NCBI RefSeq assembly: GCF_001152565.1
Contig: NZ_CQAZ01000016.1
Coordinates: forward strand, 40,474-104,473
DNA length: 64,000 bases
Reading direction: 5' to 3'
Origin: Yersinia pekkanenii
Lineage (GTDB): Bacteria; Pseudomonadota; Gammaproteobacteria; Enterobacterales; Enterobacteriaceae
Shown here: piece by piece, positions 28,113-37,988 of the stretch
Position numbering within the stretch: the first letter of the stretch is position 1
Layout: every line of letters starts with the position of its first letter
Translations under genes and position numbers: made by a program
Notes under the pieces: generated by a model
Seen by the model: only the letters and a program-made list of their open reading frames with translations
Told to the model about the DNA's origin: nothing
Databases searched by the model: none

Positions 28113-29650
28113 GAGAGACCCCCCTGCTCAGTCTTTTTGCTCACATCCACGGCATCGATACGGCGGCTATTGAACAAATTGAAGCGGCTGTCACTACCAT
28201 GGCAACCATCACCAAAACTGAAGCCACAACCTTTGCTTTCCGGGAAGGCATCGCGAGCAATTTCCCGATGACTGGATGGGATCACAAAACGATCTTCATA
28301 GTTGGCAATGGCCAGATAGCGATACATCTCCTGAGCCTGAGCCTCTGTCAGCCCGACAGCCCCTAGCGCGCTGAGATCATTTTTGCCATCAACCGTTTCA
28401 GCGCGTTTATAGTGCCGCATAGCTAACAGCCGTTTCAGCGCCATTAATACCGGCTCGGTATCTCCCGCAGTCAATAAATTAGCCAAATACTGCACCGGAA
28501 TACGCAGGCTTTCTACATCGGGTAATACACCATTATGGGGTAACGCGCCAGAGTCTGCCGCTGACTGAATCGGTGATAACGGCGGGACATACCACACCAT
28601 CGGCAAGGTTCGGTATTCAGGATGCAACGGTAGCGCCAATTTCCACTCCACCGCCATTTTATAAACCGGAGAGCGCTGTGCCGCGTCGATCACACTGAGT
28701 GGAATACCGTCTTGCTCCGCCTGTGCAATCACCGCCGGATCGTTAGGGTCGAGGAAGATATCCAATTGCCGTTGATAAAGGTTTTTTTCATCGGTTGCCG
28801 ACGCCGCCTGCTCAATAGCATCAGCGTCATACAGCAGCACCCCCAGATAGCGAATACGCCCTACACAGGTTTCAGAACATACCGTCGGTTCACCGGATTC
28901 AATGCGTGGATAACAGAAAATACACTTCTCAGATTTACCACTTTTCCAGTTGAAATAGATTTTTTTATACGGACAACCGGTCAGACACATACGCCAGCCC
29001 CGGCACTTATCCTGATCAATCAGTACAATACCGTCTTCAGCCCGTTTGTAAATCGCACCACTTGGACAGGTCGCCACACAGGCGGGATTGAGGCAGTGCT
29101 CACATAAGCGCGGTAAATACATCATGAAAGTATGTTCAAATTGCCCGTACATCTCTTTCTGCATATGGGCGAAGTTCTGATCTTTAGATCGTTTTGAAAA
29201 CTCCCCACCCAGGATCTCCTCCCAGTTAGGGCCATTCTCGATTTTCTCCATCCGTTGACCGGTAATCAGTGATCGAGGACGAGCAACCGGCTGATGTTTA
29301 CCGGCAGGTGCGTTATGCAAGTGCTGGTAATCGAAATCAAAAGGTTCGTAATAGTCATCCAATGCTGGCACATCCGGGTTGGCAAAGATCTTGGATAAGA
29401 CGCCGACCCGCCCTCCCATACGCGGTGCCAACTTGCCATTAATTTTACGGATCCAGCCGCCTTTCCATTTGTCCTGATTTTCCCAATCGTGCGGATAACC
29501 CAGGCCCGGTTTGCTCTCAACGTTGTTAAACCAGGCATATTCCATACCCTCACGACTGGTCCAGACATTCTTGCAGGTGACCGAACAGGTGTGGCAGCCA
29601 ATGCATTTATCCAGATTCAGCACCATGCCGACTTGCGAACGGATTTTCAT
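28109..29650 (-). CDS. narH: Nitrate reductase beta subunit (Fe-S)
   Basis: 513 residues with four cysteine groups in order: CIGCHTCSVTCKN, CEHCLNPACVATCPSGA, CRGWRMCLTGCPYK (Trp in place of one Cys, as in the [3Fe-4S] cluster of NarH) and CIFCYPR...CSETCVGR. It relays electrons from the NarI haems to NarG. Overlaps narG and narJ by 4 bases each. Confidence 0.96.
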   Translation of the reverse strand: MKIRSQVGMVLNLDKCIGCHTCSVTCKNVWTSREGMEYAWFNNVESKPGLGYPHDWENQDKWKGGWIRKINGKLAPRMGGRVGVLSKIFANPDVPALDDYYEPFDFDYQHLHNAPAGKHQPVARPRSLITGQRMEKIENGPNWEEILGGEFSKRSKDQNFAHMQKEMYGQFEHTFMMYLPRLCEHCLNPACVATCPSGAIYKRAEDGIVLIDQDKCRGWRMCLTGCPYKKIYFNWKSGKSEKCIFCYPRIESGEPTVCSETCVGRIRYLGVLLYDADAIEQAASATDEKNLYQRQLDIFLDPNDPAVIAQAEQDGIPLSVIDAAQRSPVYKMAVEWKLALPLHPEYRTLPMVWYVPPLSPIQSAADSGALPHNGVLPDVESLRIPVQYLANLLTAGDTEPVLMALKRLLAMRHYKRAETVDGKNDLSALGAVGLTEAQAQEMYRYLAIANYEDRFVIPSSHREIARDAFPESKGCGFSFGDGCHGSDSRFNLFNSRRIDAVDVSKKTEQGGLS

Positions 29651-32600
29651 AGTTTGCCCCCGTTATGACTCTCTTTCTGCTGCTCATCATCCAGCCAATC
29701 GATGTTATTCATTTTACGCACCACCACGAATTCGTCACGATTGGAGCCTACCGTGCCGTAATAGTTAAAGCCGTAGGCTAATTGCGCATAACCGCCAATC
29801 ATATGAGTAGGTTTCGGGCTGATACGGGTAACAGAATTATGGATACCGCCACGCTGACCGGTAATTTCAGAACCGGGGATATTAATGATGCGTTCCTGCG
29901 CGTGATACATCATGGTCATACCTGACGGAATACGCTGGCTGACCACAGCACGAGCCGTTAATGCTCCATTGTTGTTAAACGCTTCGATCCAGTCGTTATC
30001 TTCTATAATTAACTCTTTGGCATCATCTTCACTCAGCCACACTATTGGGCCGCCCCTCGATAGAGTCAGCATCAATAAGTTGTCACTGTAAGTGGAGTGA
30101 ATGCCCCACTTCTGATGAGGCGTCAGGAAGTTAAGTGCTTTCTCCGGATTACCGTTCGGCTTCTTATTGAGTAAAGGTTGCGCCGCACGAGTATCGATTG
30201 GTGGGCGATAACACAATAGACTCTCACCAAAGGCACGCATCCATTCATGATCTTGATAAAGCTGTTGGCGTCCGGAAAGGGTACGCCACGGGATCAGCTC
30301 ATGAACGTTGGTGTAACAAGCATTATAAGAAACATGTTCATCTTCCAAACCAGACCAGGTGGGGCTGGAGATGATTTTGCGCGGTTGAGCCTGAATATCC
30401 CGGAAGCGGATCTTTTCATCTTCTTTATTTAAAGCCAAATGCGCATGTTCACGGCCCGTCAGTTGTTCCAAAGCCCGCCAGGCTTTTACCGCGACTTGCC
30501 CGTTAGTCTCAGGTGCCAGCGATAAAATCACTTCTGCGGCATCAATTGCAGTGTCAATTTTTGGTCGTCCGGCAGCAGGACCATCAGGCTGGGTATGATT
30601 CAGTTTTTTAAGGAAATCGATTTCAGGCTGGGTATCCCAGTTGATCCCTTTCCCACCATTGCCCAATTTATCCAACAACGGTCCCAATGCGGTAAAGCGG
30701 GCATAAGTTGCCGGATAGTCACGCTCGACCACCATAACGTGAGGTGCAGTTTTCCCTGGGATCAGCTCACACTCGCCTTTCTTCCAGTCCTTAACACCAT
30801 AGGGTTGTGCCAGTTCAGCCGGTGAATCATGTTGAATAGGCAAGGTCACCACATCGGTTTCCTGACCTAAATGCCCGACACAAACCCGTGAGAAAGTTTC
30901 CGCAATACCTTTGTAGATATCCCAGTCACTTTTAGATTCCCACGCAGGGTCTACTGCCGCAGATAATGGGTGAATAAACGGATGCATATCCGAGGTATTC
31001 ATATCGTCTTTTTCATACCAAGTCGCCGTTGGCAAAATAATGTCTGAGTAGAGGCAAGTGCTGGACATACGAAAATCTAATGTCACCACCAGATCCAACT
31101 TCCCCTCCCCGCCATGATCCTGCCATTCCACCTCTTCCGGCTTCACGCCGCCCTGCTGGCCAAGGTCTTTACCCTGAATGCCATTTTCGGTACCCAGTAA
31201 GTATTTAAGCATGTACTCATGCCCTTTACCGGAAGAACCCAGTAGGTTAGAGCGCCAGACAAACAGGTTTCGTGGGAAGTTTTGTGGATCATCAGGTTGC
31301 TCGGCTGCAAACCGTAACGTGCCGTTTTTAAGACTTTCGACGGTATACTCTACCGGTGTTTGACCCGCTTGTTGCGCGCTGGCAGCAATAGTCAGCGGAT
31401 TACAGTTCAATTGTGGGGCTGAGGGCAACCAACCCATACGTTCAGCACGAACGTTAAGATCAATCAGGCTCGGACTAAAGCGAGAGCTATCGGCCAGCGG
31501 GGATAGCAGTTGGGTGGTACTCACAGTCTCATAACGCCATTGACTGGAATGGTTGTAGAAAAATGACGTCCCATTCATATGGCGCGGTGGGCGTTGCCAA
31601 TCAAGACCAAAGGCCAAAGGCAACCAGCCAGTCTGTGGTCGCAGTTTTTCCTGCCCGACATAGTGCGCCCAGCCACCGCCGCTTTGCCCGACGCAGCCGC
31701 AGAATATCAACATGTTAATCAGCGCACGGTAGGTCATATCCATGTGATACCAGTGATTAATACCGGCACCGACGATAATCATCGAACGACCGTGGGTCTT
31801 CTCGGCGTTATCAGCAAATTCGCGAGCAATACGGATAATATCCTGGCGCGCTACGCCTGTGATTTTTTCAGCCCAGGCTGGCGTGTAAGCTTTAATACAA
31901 TCATAACTGTTGGCCGTATTATCATCCGCCAGACCGCGATCCAGACCATAATTGGCCATCATCAGGTCATAAACACTGGTTACCAGCGCTTCACTGCCAT
32001 CGGCCAATGTTAACCGTTTTACCGGCAACTTATGTTGCAGCACTTCTTCCAGTACCACGCTCTGGAAATTCTCACTGATTTCACCACCAAAATAGGGGAA
32101 TCCAACATTGACGATATCATCATGTTGGCCCAGCAAGCTTAGCTGTAATGAGACTTCCTGTTGCGCTTTGCCCGCGCGCTGTTCAAGATTCCATTTACCC
32201 TTTTCCCCCCAGCGATAACCGATAGACCCTTGCGGCGCAACCAACTGCCCGCTATTGCCGTCTATGGCGATAGTCTTCCATTCGGGGTTATTATCCTCCC
32301 CCAGGTTATCCACCAGATCGGCGGCACGCAGTAAACGCCCTGCGGCGTAATTACCGTCATCACGCGGTTCAAGCAGTACCAGCATCGGCATATCGGTGTA
32401 CTGCCGCATGTATTCAACAAAATAGCTGCTTTGCCGTTGTAGATGGAATTCATTAAGGATGACATGGCCCATCGCCATCGCCATGGCACTGTCTGTTCCT
32501 TGTTTCGGATTCAGCCATTGGTCGCACAGTTTCGCCACTTCCGCGTAATCTGGCGTTACCGCAACGGTCTTGGTGCCTTTATAACGAACTTCCGTAAAGA

Positions 32601-33399
32601 AGTGAGCATCGGGTGTTCGGGTCTGCGGAACATTCGACCCCCAAGCGATAATATACGATGAGTTGTACCAATCCGCTGATTCCGGAACGTCAGTTTGCTC
32701 ACCCCAGGTCATCGGTGATGCTGGCGGCAAATCACAATACCAATCATAGAAACTGAGGCAAACGCCCCCGATCAGCGACAGATAACGCGCGCCAGCCGCA
32801 TAGGAAACCATCGACATCGCCGGAATAGGTGAAAAACCGATAATTCGGTCTGGCCCAAACTGTTTGGCGGTGTAGACGTTAGCCGCTGCAATTAATTCAT
32901 TCACTTCTTGCCAGCTTGAACGGACAAAACCACCGCGACCTCGGGCTTGTTTGTAGCTCTTGGCCTGTACGCTGTCGCCGACAATTGAAGCCCATGCCTC
33001 TACCGGGTCACTGTGCAGCACTTTAGCTGCGCGCCACAGTTGCAGTAGGCTCTTACGCATCATCGGGTATTTCAAGCGATTGGCACTGTATAAATACCAG
33101 GAATAACTGGCCCCCCGTGGGCAGCCTCGCGGTTCATGATTAGGCAAGTCTGGACGGGTACGAGGGTAATCAGTTTGCTGGGTTTCCCAGGTTACCAGAC
33201 CATTCTTGACATAAATCTTCCAGCTACATGAGCCGGTGCAATTCACACCATGAGTAGAACGCACCACTTTGTCATGCTGCCAGCGACTACGATAACCGTC
33301 CTCCCAATCACGATTGGTGTTCAGTGTCTGGCCATGGCCTTGCGCGAAAGGCTCGGCAAGCTGCTTAAAATAACGAAACCGGTCAAGAAACTTGCTCAT
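29647..33399 (-). CDS. narG: Nitrate reductase alpha subunit (molybdoenzyme)
   Basis: 1250 residues, full length. The N-terminal FS0 cluster ligands are in THGVNCTGSCSW; the Mo-ligand region is YNSSYIIAWGSNVPQTRTPDAHF; the molybdopterin segments include GINHWYHMDMTYRALINMLI and DFRMSSTCLYSDIILPTATWYE. It reduces nitrate to nitrite on the cytoplasmic face of the membrane. The gene starts 98 bases downstream of narK's stop codon. Confidence 0.97.
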   Translation of the reverse strand: MSKFLDRFRYFKQLAEPFAQGHGQTLNTNRDWEDGYRSRWQHDKVVRSTHGVNCTGSCSWKIYVKNGLVTWETQQTDYPRTRPDLPNHEPRGCPRGASYSWYLYSANRLKYPMMRKSLLQLWRAAKVLHSDPVEAWASIVGDSVQAKSYKQARGRGGFVRSSWQEVNELIAAANVYTAKQFGPDRIIGFSPIPAMSMVSYAAGARYLSLIGGVCLSFYDWYCDLPPASPMTWGEQTDVPESADWYNSSYIIAWGSNVPQTRTPDAHFFTEVRYKGTKTVAVTPDYAEVAKLCDQWLNPKQGTDSAMAMAMGHVILNEFHLQRQSSYFVEYMRQYTDMPMLVLLEPRDDGNYAAGRLLRAADLVDNLGEDNNPEWKTIAIDGNSGQLVAPQGSIGYRWGEKGKWNLEQRAGKAQQEVSLQLSLLGQHDDIVNVGFPYFGGEISENFQSVVLEEVLQHKLPVKRLTLADGSEALVTSVYDLMMANYGLDRGLADDNTANSYDCIKAYTPAWAEKITGVARQDIIRIAREFADNAEKTHGRSMIIVGAGINHWYHMDMTYRALINMLIFCGCVGQSGGGWAHYVGQEKLRPQTGWLPLAFGLDWQRPPRHMNGTSFFYNHSSQWRYETVSTTQLLSPLADSSRFSPSLIDLNVRAERMGWLPSAPQLNCNPLTIAASAQQAGQTPVEYTVESLKNGTLRFAAEQPDDPQNFPRNLFVWRSNLLGSSGKGHEYMLKYLLGTENGIQGKDLGQQGGVKPEEVEWQDHGGEGKLDLVVTLDFRMSSTCLYSDIILPTATWYEKDDMNTSDMHPFIHPLSAAVDPAWESKSDWDIYKGIAETFSRVCVGHLGQETDVVTLPIQHDSPAELAQPYGVKDWKKGECELIPGKTAPHVMVVERDYPATYARFTALGPLLDKLGNGGKGINWDTQPEIDFLKKLNHTQPDGPAAGRPKIDTAIDAAEVILSLAPETNGQVAVKAWRALEQLTGREHAHLALNKEDEKIRFRDIQAQPRKIISSPTWSGLEDEHVSYNACYTNVHELIPWRTLSGRQQLYQDHEWMRAFGESLLCYRPPIDTRAAQPLLNKKPNGNPEKALNFLTPHQKWGIHSTYSDNLLMLTLSRGGPIVWLSEDDAKELIIEDNDWIEAFNNNGALTARAVVSQRIPSGMTMMYHAQERIINIPGSEITGQRGGIHNSVTRISPKPTHMIGGYAQLAYGFNYYGTVGSNRDEFVVVRKMNNIDWLDDEQQKESHNGGKL

Positions 33400-33497
33400 C
33401 CGGAGATCTCCTGATTGAGGGATATGACAGCCCTATTCATTTTTATAAGTGGATTAACATTGCTCAATATTATTGCTTATCTATCGGATCGTACTGA

Positions 33498-34946
33498 TTA
33501 ACGTGGTTTTTTAGTCGCCATACCGGCATTGAGTTTGCGGCCATACACAAACCAGGTGATCAACACGCAGACCACATAAAAAACCACAAATAACTTCATC
33601 GCACCGGCCGGTGAACCGGTCAGAGCTAACGACGTACCAAATGATTTAGGGATAAAGAAACCGCCGATGGCACCAATAGCAGAGATAAATCCCAATGCCG
33701 CCGCCGATTCTCTGACGGCATCGTGCTGTGCTTGTTCATCGCTGCCTCCGGCCTGGATCACCCGATCAATAGTCAGTTTGCGGAAAATCACCGCTATCAT
33801 CTGAAATGTCGATCCACTGCCTAATCCGGCAGTCAGGAACAGCATCATAAACACGCCAAAGAAGGCAAAGAACCAGCCGGTAGAGTTCGCACTCGGCAAG
33901 GTAAGGAAGAGTAAGGCGGCAAAGATTGCCATCAGAACAAAATTAACCAGCGTGACGCGAATGCCACCAAAACGATCAGACAGTGCGCCCCCCATTGGCC
34001 GGGCTAATGCTCCCAGTAACGGGCCGAAGAAGGCATAATGCAGGATGGTGACATCAGGGAATTGTGTTTTTGCCAACATGGCAAAACCGGCAGAGAAGCC
34101 GATGAATGAACCAAATGTTGCCAGATAGAGCACCGCCAAAATCCACAGGTGCCCTTGCTTTAAGACCGGTAACTGTTGAGCTATCGAGGCTTTCGAGGCC
34201 GACAGATCATTCATGCCAAACCAGGCTGCCACACTGAAAATCAGTAAGAACGGTATCCAGATATAGGCGGCATTTTGTAACCATAGCTGACTACCATCAG
34301 TTTGCGGATAACCACTGCCCAGAAATGCGCTGAACACCCCAACCGAGATAGCAATAGGGGCAATAAGTTGCATAACACTGACGCCGAGATTGCCTAATCC
34401 CCCATTAAGACCCAGTGCGCCGCCCTGCTTTGCTTTCGGAAAGAAGAAACTGATATTGGCCATGCTGGAGGCAAAGTTCGCGCCGGCAAAACCGCACAAT
34501 AATGAAATTAATACAAATGTCCCATACGAGGTGGTGCTGTCCTGTACCGCGATGCCTAACCATAGGCAGGGAACAACCAGAAACAGTGTGCTGATTGCGG
34601 TCCATCGGCGACCACCAAATACCGGAATGACAAAGGAGTAAGGCACACGTAACAGTGCACCTGATACCGACGGTAAGGCTGTCAGCATAAACAGTTGATC
34701 AGTAGTGAAGTTAAAGCCTACTTTATTCAAGTTCACCGCTACGGCACTAAATAGCATCCAGACGCAGAAACTGAGTAACAGGGCTGGAACTGAAATCCAC
34801 AGATTCCGGCGTGCAACACGGTGCCCGACTTGTTGCCAGAACCGTGGGTCTTCTGGATACCACTGCTGTATTGACTGGCCACCGGGTAATTTTGCCGGAA
34901 TAGCTGAAGATGATGAGTTAGCTAGTGGGGTCGAAGAGTGCGACAT
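33498..34946 (-). CDS. narK: Nitrate/nitrite MFS transporter NarK
   Basis: About 482 residues, 12 transmembrane helices. Both nitrate-signature segments are present: GFAGANFASSMANISFFFPK and the later TAGLGSGSTFQM, each with the expected Gly pattern. The MFS motif ARPMGGALSDRFGG is also seen. It exchanges nitrate and nitrite for NarGHI. The ATG at 34946 has GAGG five bases upstream; the frame from 34970 begins with a non-ATG codon and lacks such a site. A perfect FNR site lies about 77 bases upstream. Confidence 0.93.
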   Translation of the reverse strand: MSHSSTPLANSSSSAIPAKLPGGQSIQQWYPEDPRFWQQVGHRVARRNLWISVPALLLSFCVWMLFSAVAVNLNKVGFNFTTDQLFMLTALPSVSGALLRVPYSFVIPVFGGRRWTAISTLFLVVPCLWLGIAVQDSTTSYGTFVLISLLCGFAGANFASSMANISFFFPKAKQGGALGLNGGLGNLGVSVMQLIAPIAISVGVFSAFLGSGYPQTDGSQLWLQNAAYIWIPFLLIFSVAAWFGMNDLSASKASIAQQLPVLKQGHLWILAVLYLATFGSFIGFSAGFAMLAKTQFPDVTILHYAFFGPLLGALARPMGGALSDRFGGIRVTLVNFVLMAIFAALLFLTLPSANSTGWFFAFFGVFMMLFLTAGLGSGSTFQMIAVIFRKLTIDRVIQAGGSDEQAQHDAVRESAAALGFISAIGAIGGFFIPKSFGTSLALTGSPAGAMKLFVVFYVVCVLITWFVYGRKLNAGMATKKPR

Positions 34947-35016
34947 AAAAACCTCAATCAGGGTGACCACAAACGGGAGTAATGCGTCACCCTAGGCACC
35001 AGAGGCCATTTCAAAG

Positions 35017-35030
35017 TTGATTTACATCAA
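35017..35030. promoter_or_regulatory. FNR site, narK-narL intergenic
   Basis: TTGATTTACATCAA matches the FNR consensus TTGAT-N4-ATCAA perfectly. Its centre would be at -41.5 for a narK transcript starting near 34982, the classical class II position. This predicts oxygen-repressed transcription of narK and perhaps narGHJI. Confidence 0.85.
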
Positions 35031-35076
35031 GAGGAGGTGAAGTTAACTTTCAGCTAACAATACACACACATCATTT

Positions 35077-35083
35077 ATGGGTA
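35077..35083 (-). promoter_or_regulatory. NarL heptamer candidate
   Basis: Minus strand reads TACCCAT, a full match to the NarL heptamer TACYYMT, about 130 bases upstream of the narK start. Near matches (TACCCC) occur at about 35170-35205. Single heptamers are common by chance, so this is tentative. Confidence 0.4.
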
Positions 35084-35276
35084 GTGCTATTTTTGTAAAA
35101 ATACTCTTTATTTTCATTCTCTTGCCGATGCCTGTTTTTTATCCAGAAAGCTTAATATCTCCACAGGCTATTAGGGGGTACTCCCTATTGGTTATGGGGT
35201 AATAGCCACGGATGATGAAGAATATCGATCAGTCATCCTATTCGGGGCCTTCCCCCCTCAGCCACAGGAATTATTC

Positions 35277-35927
35277 ATGAGTGAACAAGACGCCGCGACC
35301 ATCCTGTTGATTGATGACCATCCGATGCTAAGGCACGGTATTAAACAATTAATCAGCATGGCTCCGGGATTATCCATTGCCGGTGAAGCCAGCAACGGCG
35401 CACAAGGTATTGTGCTGGCAACCGACCTTGATCCCGACCTAATCATGCTGGATTTGAATATGCCCGGAATGAATGGTCTGGAAACACTGGACAGACTACG
35501 TCAGGAGTCGTTGTCTGGCCGAATTGTGGTGTTTACCGTTTCTGACCATCAGGATGATGTTATTAATGCGTTAAAACGCGGCGCAGATGGCTATCTGTTG
35601 AAAGATATGGATCCAGAGGATTTATTGGTCTCGCTCTATGATGCAGCGGCGGGGCAAATGGTACTCAGTGATGCATTAATGTCGATACTGGCGATCAACT
35701 TACGCGAAAATCGACCTGATAATGAACGCGACATTAACACTCTCACGCCACGTGAACGCGATATCCTGAAACTCATCGCTAAAGGGCTACCGAATAAAGC
35801 CATTGCTCGTAAATTACTGATTGCAGAGAGTACCGTCAAAGTTCATGTCAAACATCTGTTGAAAAAAATGAAACTTAAATCACGGGTCGAAGCCGCAGTC
35901 TGGGTGGTGCAAGAAAAAGTCCTCTAG
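35277..35927 (+). CDS. narL: Nitrate/nitrite response regulator NarL
   Basis: 216 residues. Receiver with DDHPMLRHG, phospho-Asp in [17 protein letters not shown], and Lys in [14 protein letters not shown]-terminal LuxR/GerE helix-turn-helix ([25 protein letters not shown], then [14 protein letters not shown]). It activates narG/narK in response to nitrate. AGGA seven bases upstream supports the ATG. In E. coli narL is preceded by narX; here narL directly faces narK and no narX lies in the window, so the sensor must be elsewhere. Confidence 0.94.
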   Translation: MSEQDAATILLIDDHPMLRHGIKQLISMAPGLSIAGEASNGAQGIVLATDLDPDLIMLDLNMPGMNGLETLDRLRQESLSGRIVVFTVSDHQDDVINALKRGADGYLLKDMDPEDLLVSLYDAAAGQMVLSDALMSILAINLRENRPDNERDINTLTPRERDILKLIAKGLPNKAIARKLLIAESTVKVHVKHLLKKMKLKSRVEAAVWVVQEKVL

Positions 35928-36060
35928 CTTGTTGAGAAAAAAATCGCGCAACACTACGCCGGGTGCTGCTGCACATCCAGCAAAGTTGGTTTAATGCTAT
36001 TCTCTTGAATCGCGCTAAGTCACAACGTGTTGCCACCTTATTTCGATGGAGAAGAGGACG

Positions 36061-36528
36061 ATGAGTATGGGCCCCAAGGAAATAACTGTTTCACGCCAGC
36101 AAGTAGCTGGCTTGACCGTTCGCACCAAAAACAGTGATGAATTTAACCCTGAAACGGCTAAGATTTCAGGGTTATGGACCACCTTTTTAGCCGGTAACAT
36201 AGAAGATGAAATCACAGGTCGGGTACCTGATTCTCCGGTGGTGGCTGTGTATTCAAATTATGAGTCAGATATGAAGGGTTATTATGATGTTACTGCCGGT
36301 GTTATCGTCGATAAAGGGAACCCAGATTACAATAACGTAATAATAGCCGCCGGAAAATATTTGATGTTTGAGGCTAAAGGCTCCATGCCCTCCGCCCTTA
36401 TTCAGGCATGGGGCGATGTATGGCGTTTCTTTGAAAAACACCAGGAAATAAAGCGCAGTTATCTATCAGACTTTGAGCAATATTGTGGCGCTGAAGAGGT
36501 ACAGATTCATATCGGTATTATTGAGTGA
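36061..36528 (+). CDS. GyrI-like / AraC-effector-binding domain protein
   Basis: About 155 residues with no HTH: a stand-alone GyrI-like small-molecule-binding domain (TVSRQQVAGLTVRTKNSDE; VAVYSNYESDMKGYYDVTAGV; YLMFEAKGSMPSALIQAWGDVW; QIHIGIIE). Relatives bind small ligands or inhibit DNA gyrase. GGAGAAGAGG lies just upstream of the ATG at 36061, which is therefore preferred to the ATG at 36046. A single gene between narL and a hairpin terminator; no partner gene is evident. Confidence 0.8.
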   Translation: MSMGPKEITVSRQQVAGLTVRTKNSDEFNPETAKISGLWTTFLAGNIEDEITGRVPDSPVVAVYSNYESDMKGYYDVTAGVIVDKGNPDYNNVIIAAGKYLMFEAKGSMPSALIQAWGDVWRFFEKHQEIKRSYLSDFEQYCGAEEVQIHIGIIE

Positions 36529-36538
36529 CATATATCGA

Positions 36539-36564
36539 CTGCCACTCGCTGATTAGAGTGGCAG
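36539..36564 (+). terminator. Hairpin after the GyrI-like gene
   Basis: Perfect 9-base arms CTGCCACTC and GAGTGGCAG with an 8-base loop, 10 bases after the stop codon. No T run follows, so it may be a transcript-stabilising hairpin instead. Confidence 0.5.
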
Positions 36565-36709
36565 CGCCACTGGATATTACATCTCGACAAGAGCGCTAAC
36601 GTATAGCAAAGTTTAATCGCCATAGCCATACGAACAAATACCATGATAAATATTTCTTCATAAATACGAACATGTTATATTTATTTCAGTTGAACTATTG
36701 GTGAAAAAC

Positions 36710-37735
36710 ATGACTACAGTGCCGATTAATACCACCAGACAGATGAAACAAAAAAATATCATGCTGGTTGCCAACACATTAAAATCGCTGATATCCGCAA
36801 CCAAAAGCGATATATCCGTTCAAACCGGATTAAGTCTGGCAACCTGTGGCACGATATTGAATGAGTTATGTGCAAAAGGAGAAATTATTGCAAAATCTGT
36901 CGATGAGTCACGTGGTGGTCGGCCAGCAAAGCGTTATATATATAATTCGAGTTACTTTAGCGTATTAAGCATTTATGCCGAGGGGACCAATACCTCCGGT
37001 ATCATATCTTCATGTCTGACTTCTGCCGATGGCAAGATCCTTGCAGAATACGATGAAGTCTATAACCATTTGACCGCAGAAACCTTGATGCATCGTATTC
37101 AAAAAATTGTCGATAATCACAATAATATCAAAGCAATAGGAGTAGGCCTGCCCGGCGTCATTGTTGATGGGAAAGTACTCACCTGCGATATTACCAATCT
37201 GGAAGGATTGGCGCTAACTGAACAATTAAGTAGCCGATTGGGTATTTTTGTTCAGGTCGGTAATGATATGAACTATACCGCATTTGGCTTCTATCGGAAT
37301 AATTGTCGTAACATCAATGCACCTATTGCCTATATTTTTATGCCACCCAGGCATTGTGCTGGATGTGGCATTGTTATTTCAGGGGAAATGCTTCGCGGGG
37401 CGAGTCAATTTGCAGGCGAGGTTTCAAAACTGCCATTTTATGACCACCCGAAAAATAATATGGCATGCCATAGCGCGCGGATACTAGAGCGGCTTATCCA
37501 TATTGTTTCATCTTTAATTGTTATAATTAATCCCGATACCATAGCCATATCCATATCCGATGAGCAAGTCAGTCATAATTGTATTGAAGATTTATCTAAT
37601 GCATTGTTAAAAAAATTTGATAGTAAACACCTCCCCCACTTTGTTTATCGGGACAGTATTAAACCTGACTATCATAATGGGATATCAGAATACACTCTTG
37701 ATGCATATAATAATTTTAGGGTATTTGAAATTTAG
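36710..37735 (+). CDS. ROK-family transcriptional regulator (NagC/Mlc type), atypical
   Basis: About 341 residues: N-terminal winged helix (TKSDISVQTGLSLATCGTILNEL, about 30-60), then a ROK domain with GVGLPGVIVDGKV and the putative catalytic-site Asp in VGNDMNYTAFG. The usual ROK zinc motif (His followed by a CxCGxxGCxE block) is replaced by ...EVSKLPFYDHPKNNMACHS, so sugar/zinc binding may be altered. AT-rich composition. It lies 250 bases upstream of a sugar-type MFS gene and a sugar-phosphate phosphatase gene on the same strand, which it may control. The ATG at 36710 is chosen; GTG 36701 and TTG 36698 are alternatives. Confidence 0.8.
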   Translation: MTTVPINTTRQMKQKNIMLVANTLKSLISATKSDISVQTGLSLATCGTILNELCAKGEIIAKSVDESRGGRPAKRYIYNSSYFSVLSIYAEGTNTSGIISSCLTSADGKILAEYDEVYNHLTAETLMHRIQKIVDNHNNIKAIGVGLPGVIVDGKVLTCDITNLEGLALTEQLSSRLGIFVQVGNDMNYTAFGFYRNNCRNINAPIAYIFMPPRHCAGCGIVISGEMLRGASQFAGEVSKLPFYDHPKNNMACHSARILERLIHIVSSLIVIINPDTIAISISDEQVSHNCIEDLSNALLKKFDSKHLPHFVYRDSIKPDYHNGISEYTLDAYNNFRVFEI

Positions 37736-37988
37736 CGCTTAAACCCATCAATGAGGAGGGTGAATCGACCCAAGGCAAAAATTCTATCACCGAAAACACC
37801 TCAATCAGTCTCAGCACAAGTTGTTACCCCTCGCCATAACCTTGTACCCCCTCTTGATAGCCAACAATCTTCTTGACAGCTCTCGTTCCATCATTATAAA
37901 TTACCACTTAATATAAGTCTTTTATAAATTAATTTGCATGCATTACCCCCCACTTTCACCGCCCATGACCCGAGAAGGTACTCACTGA

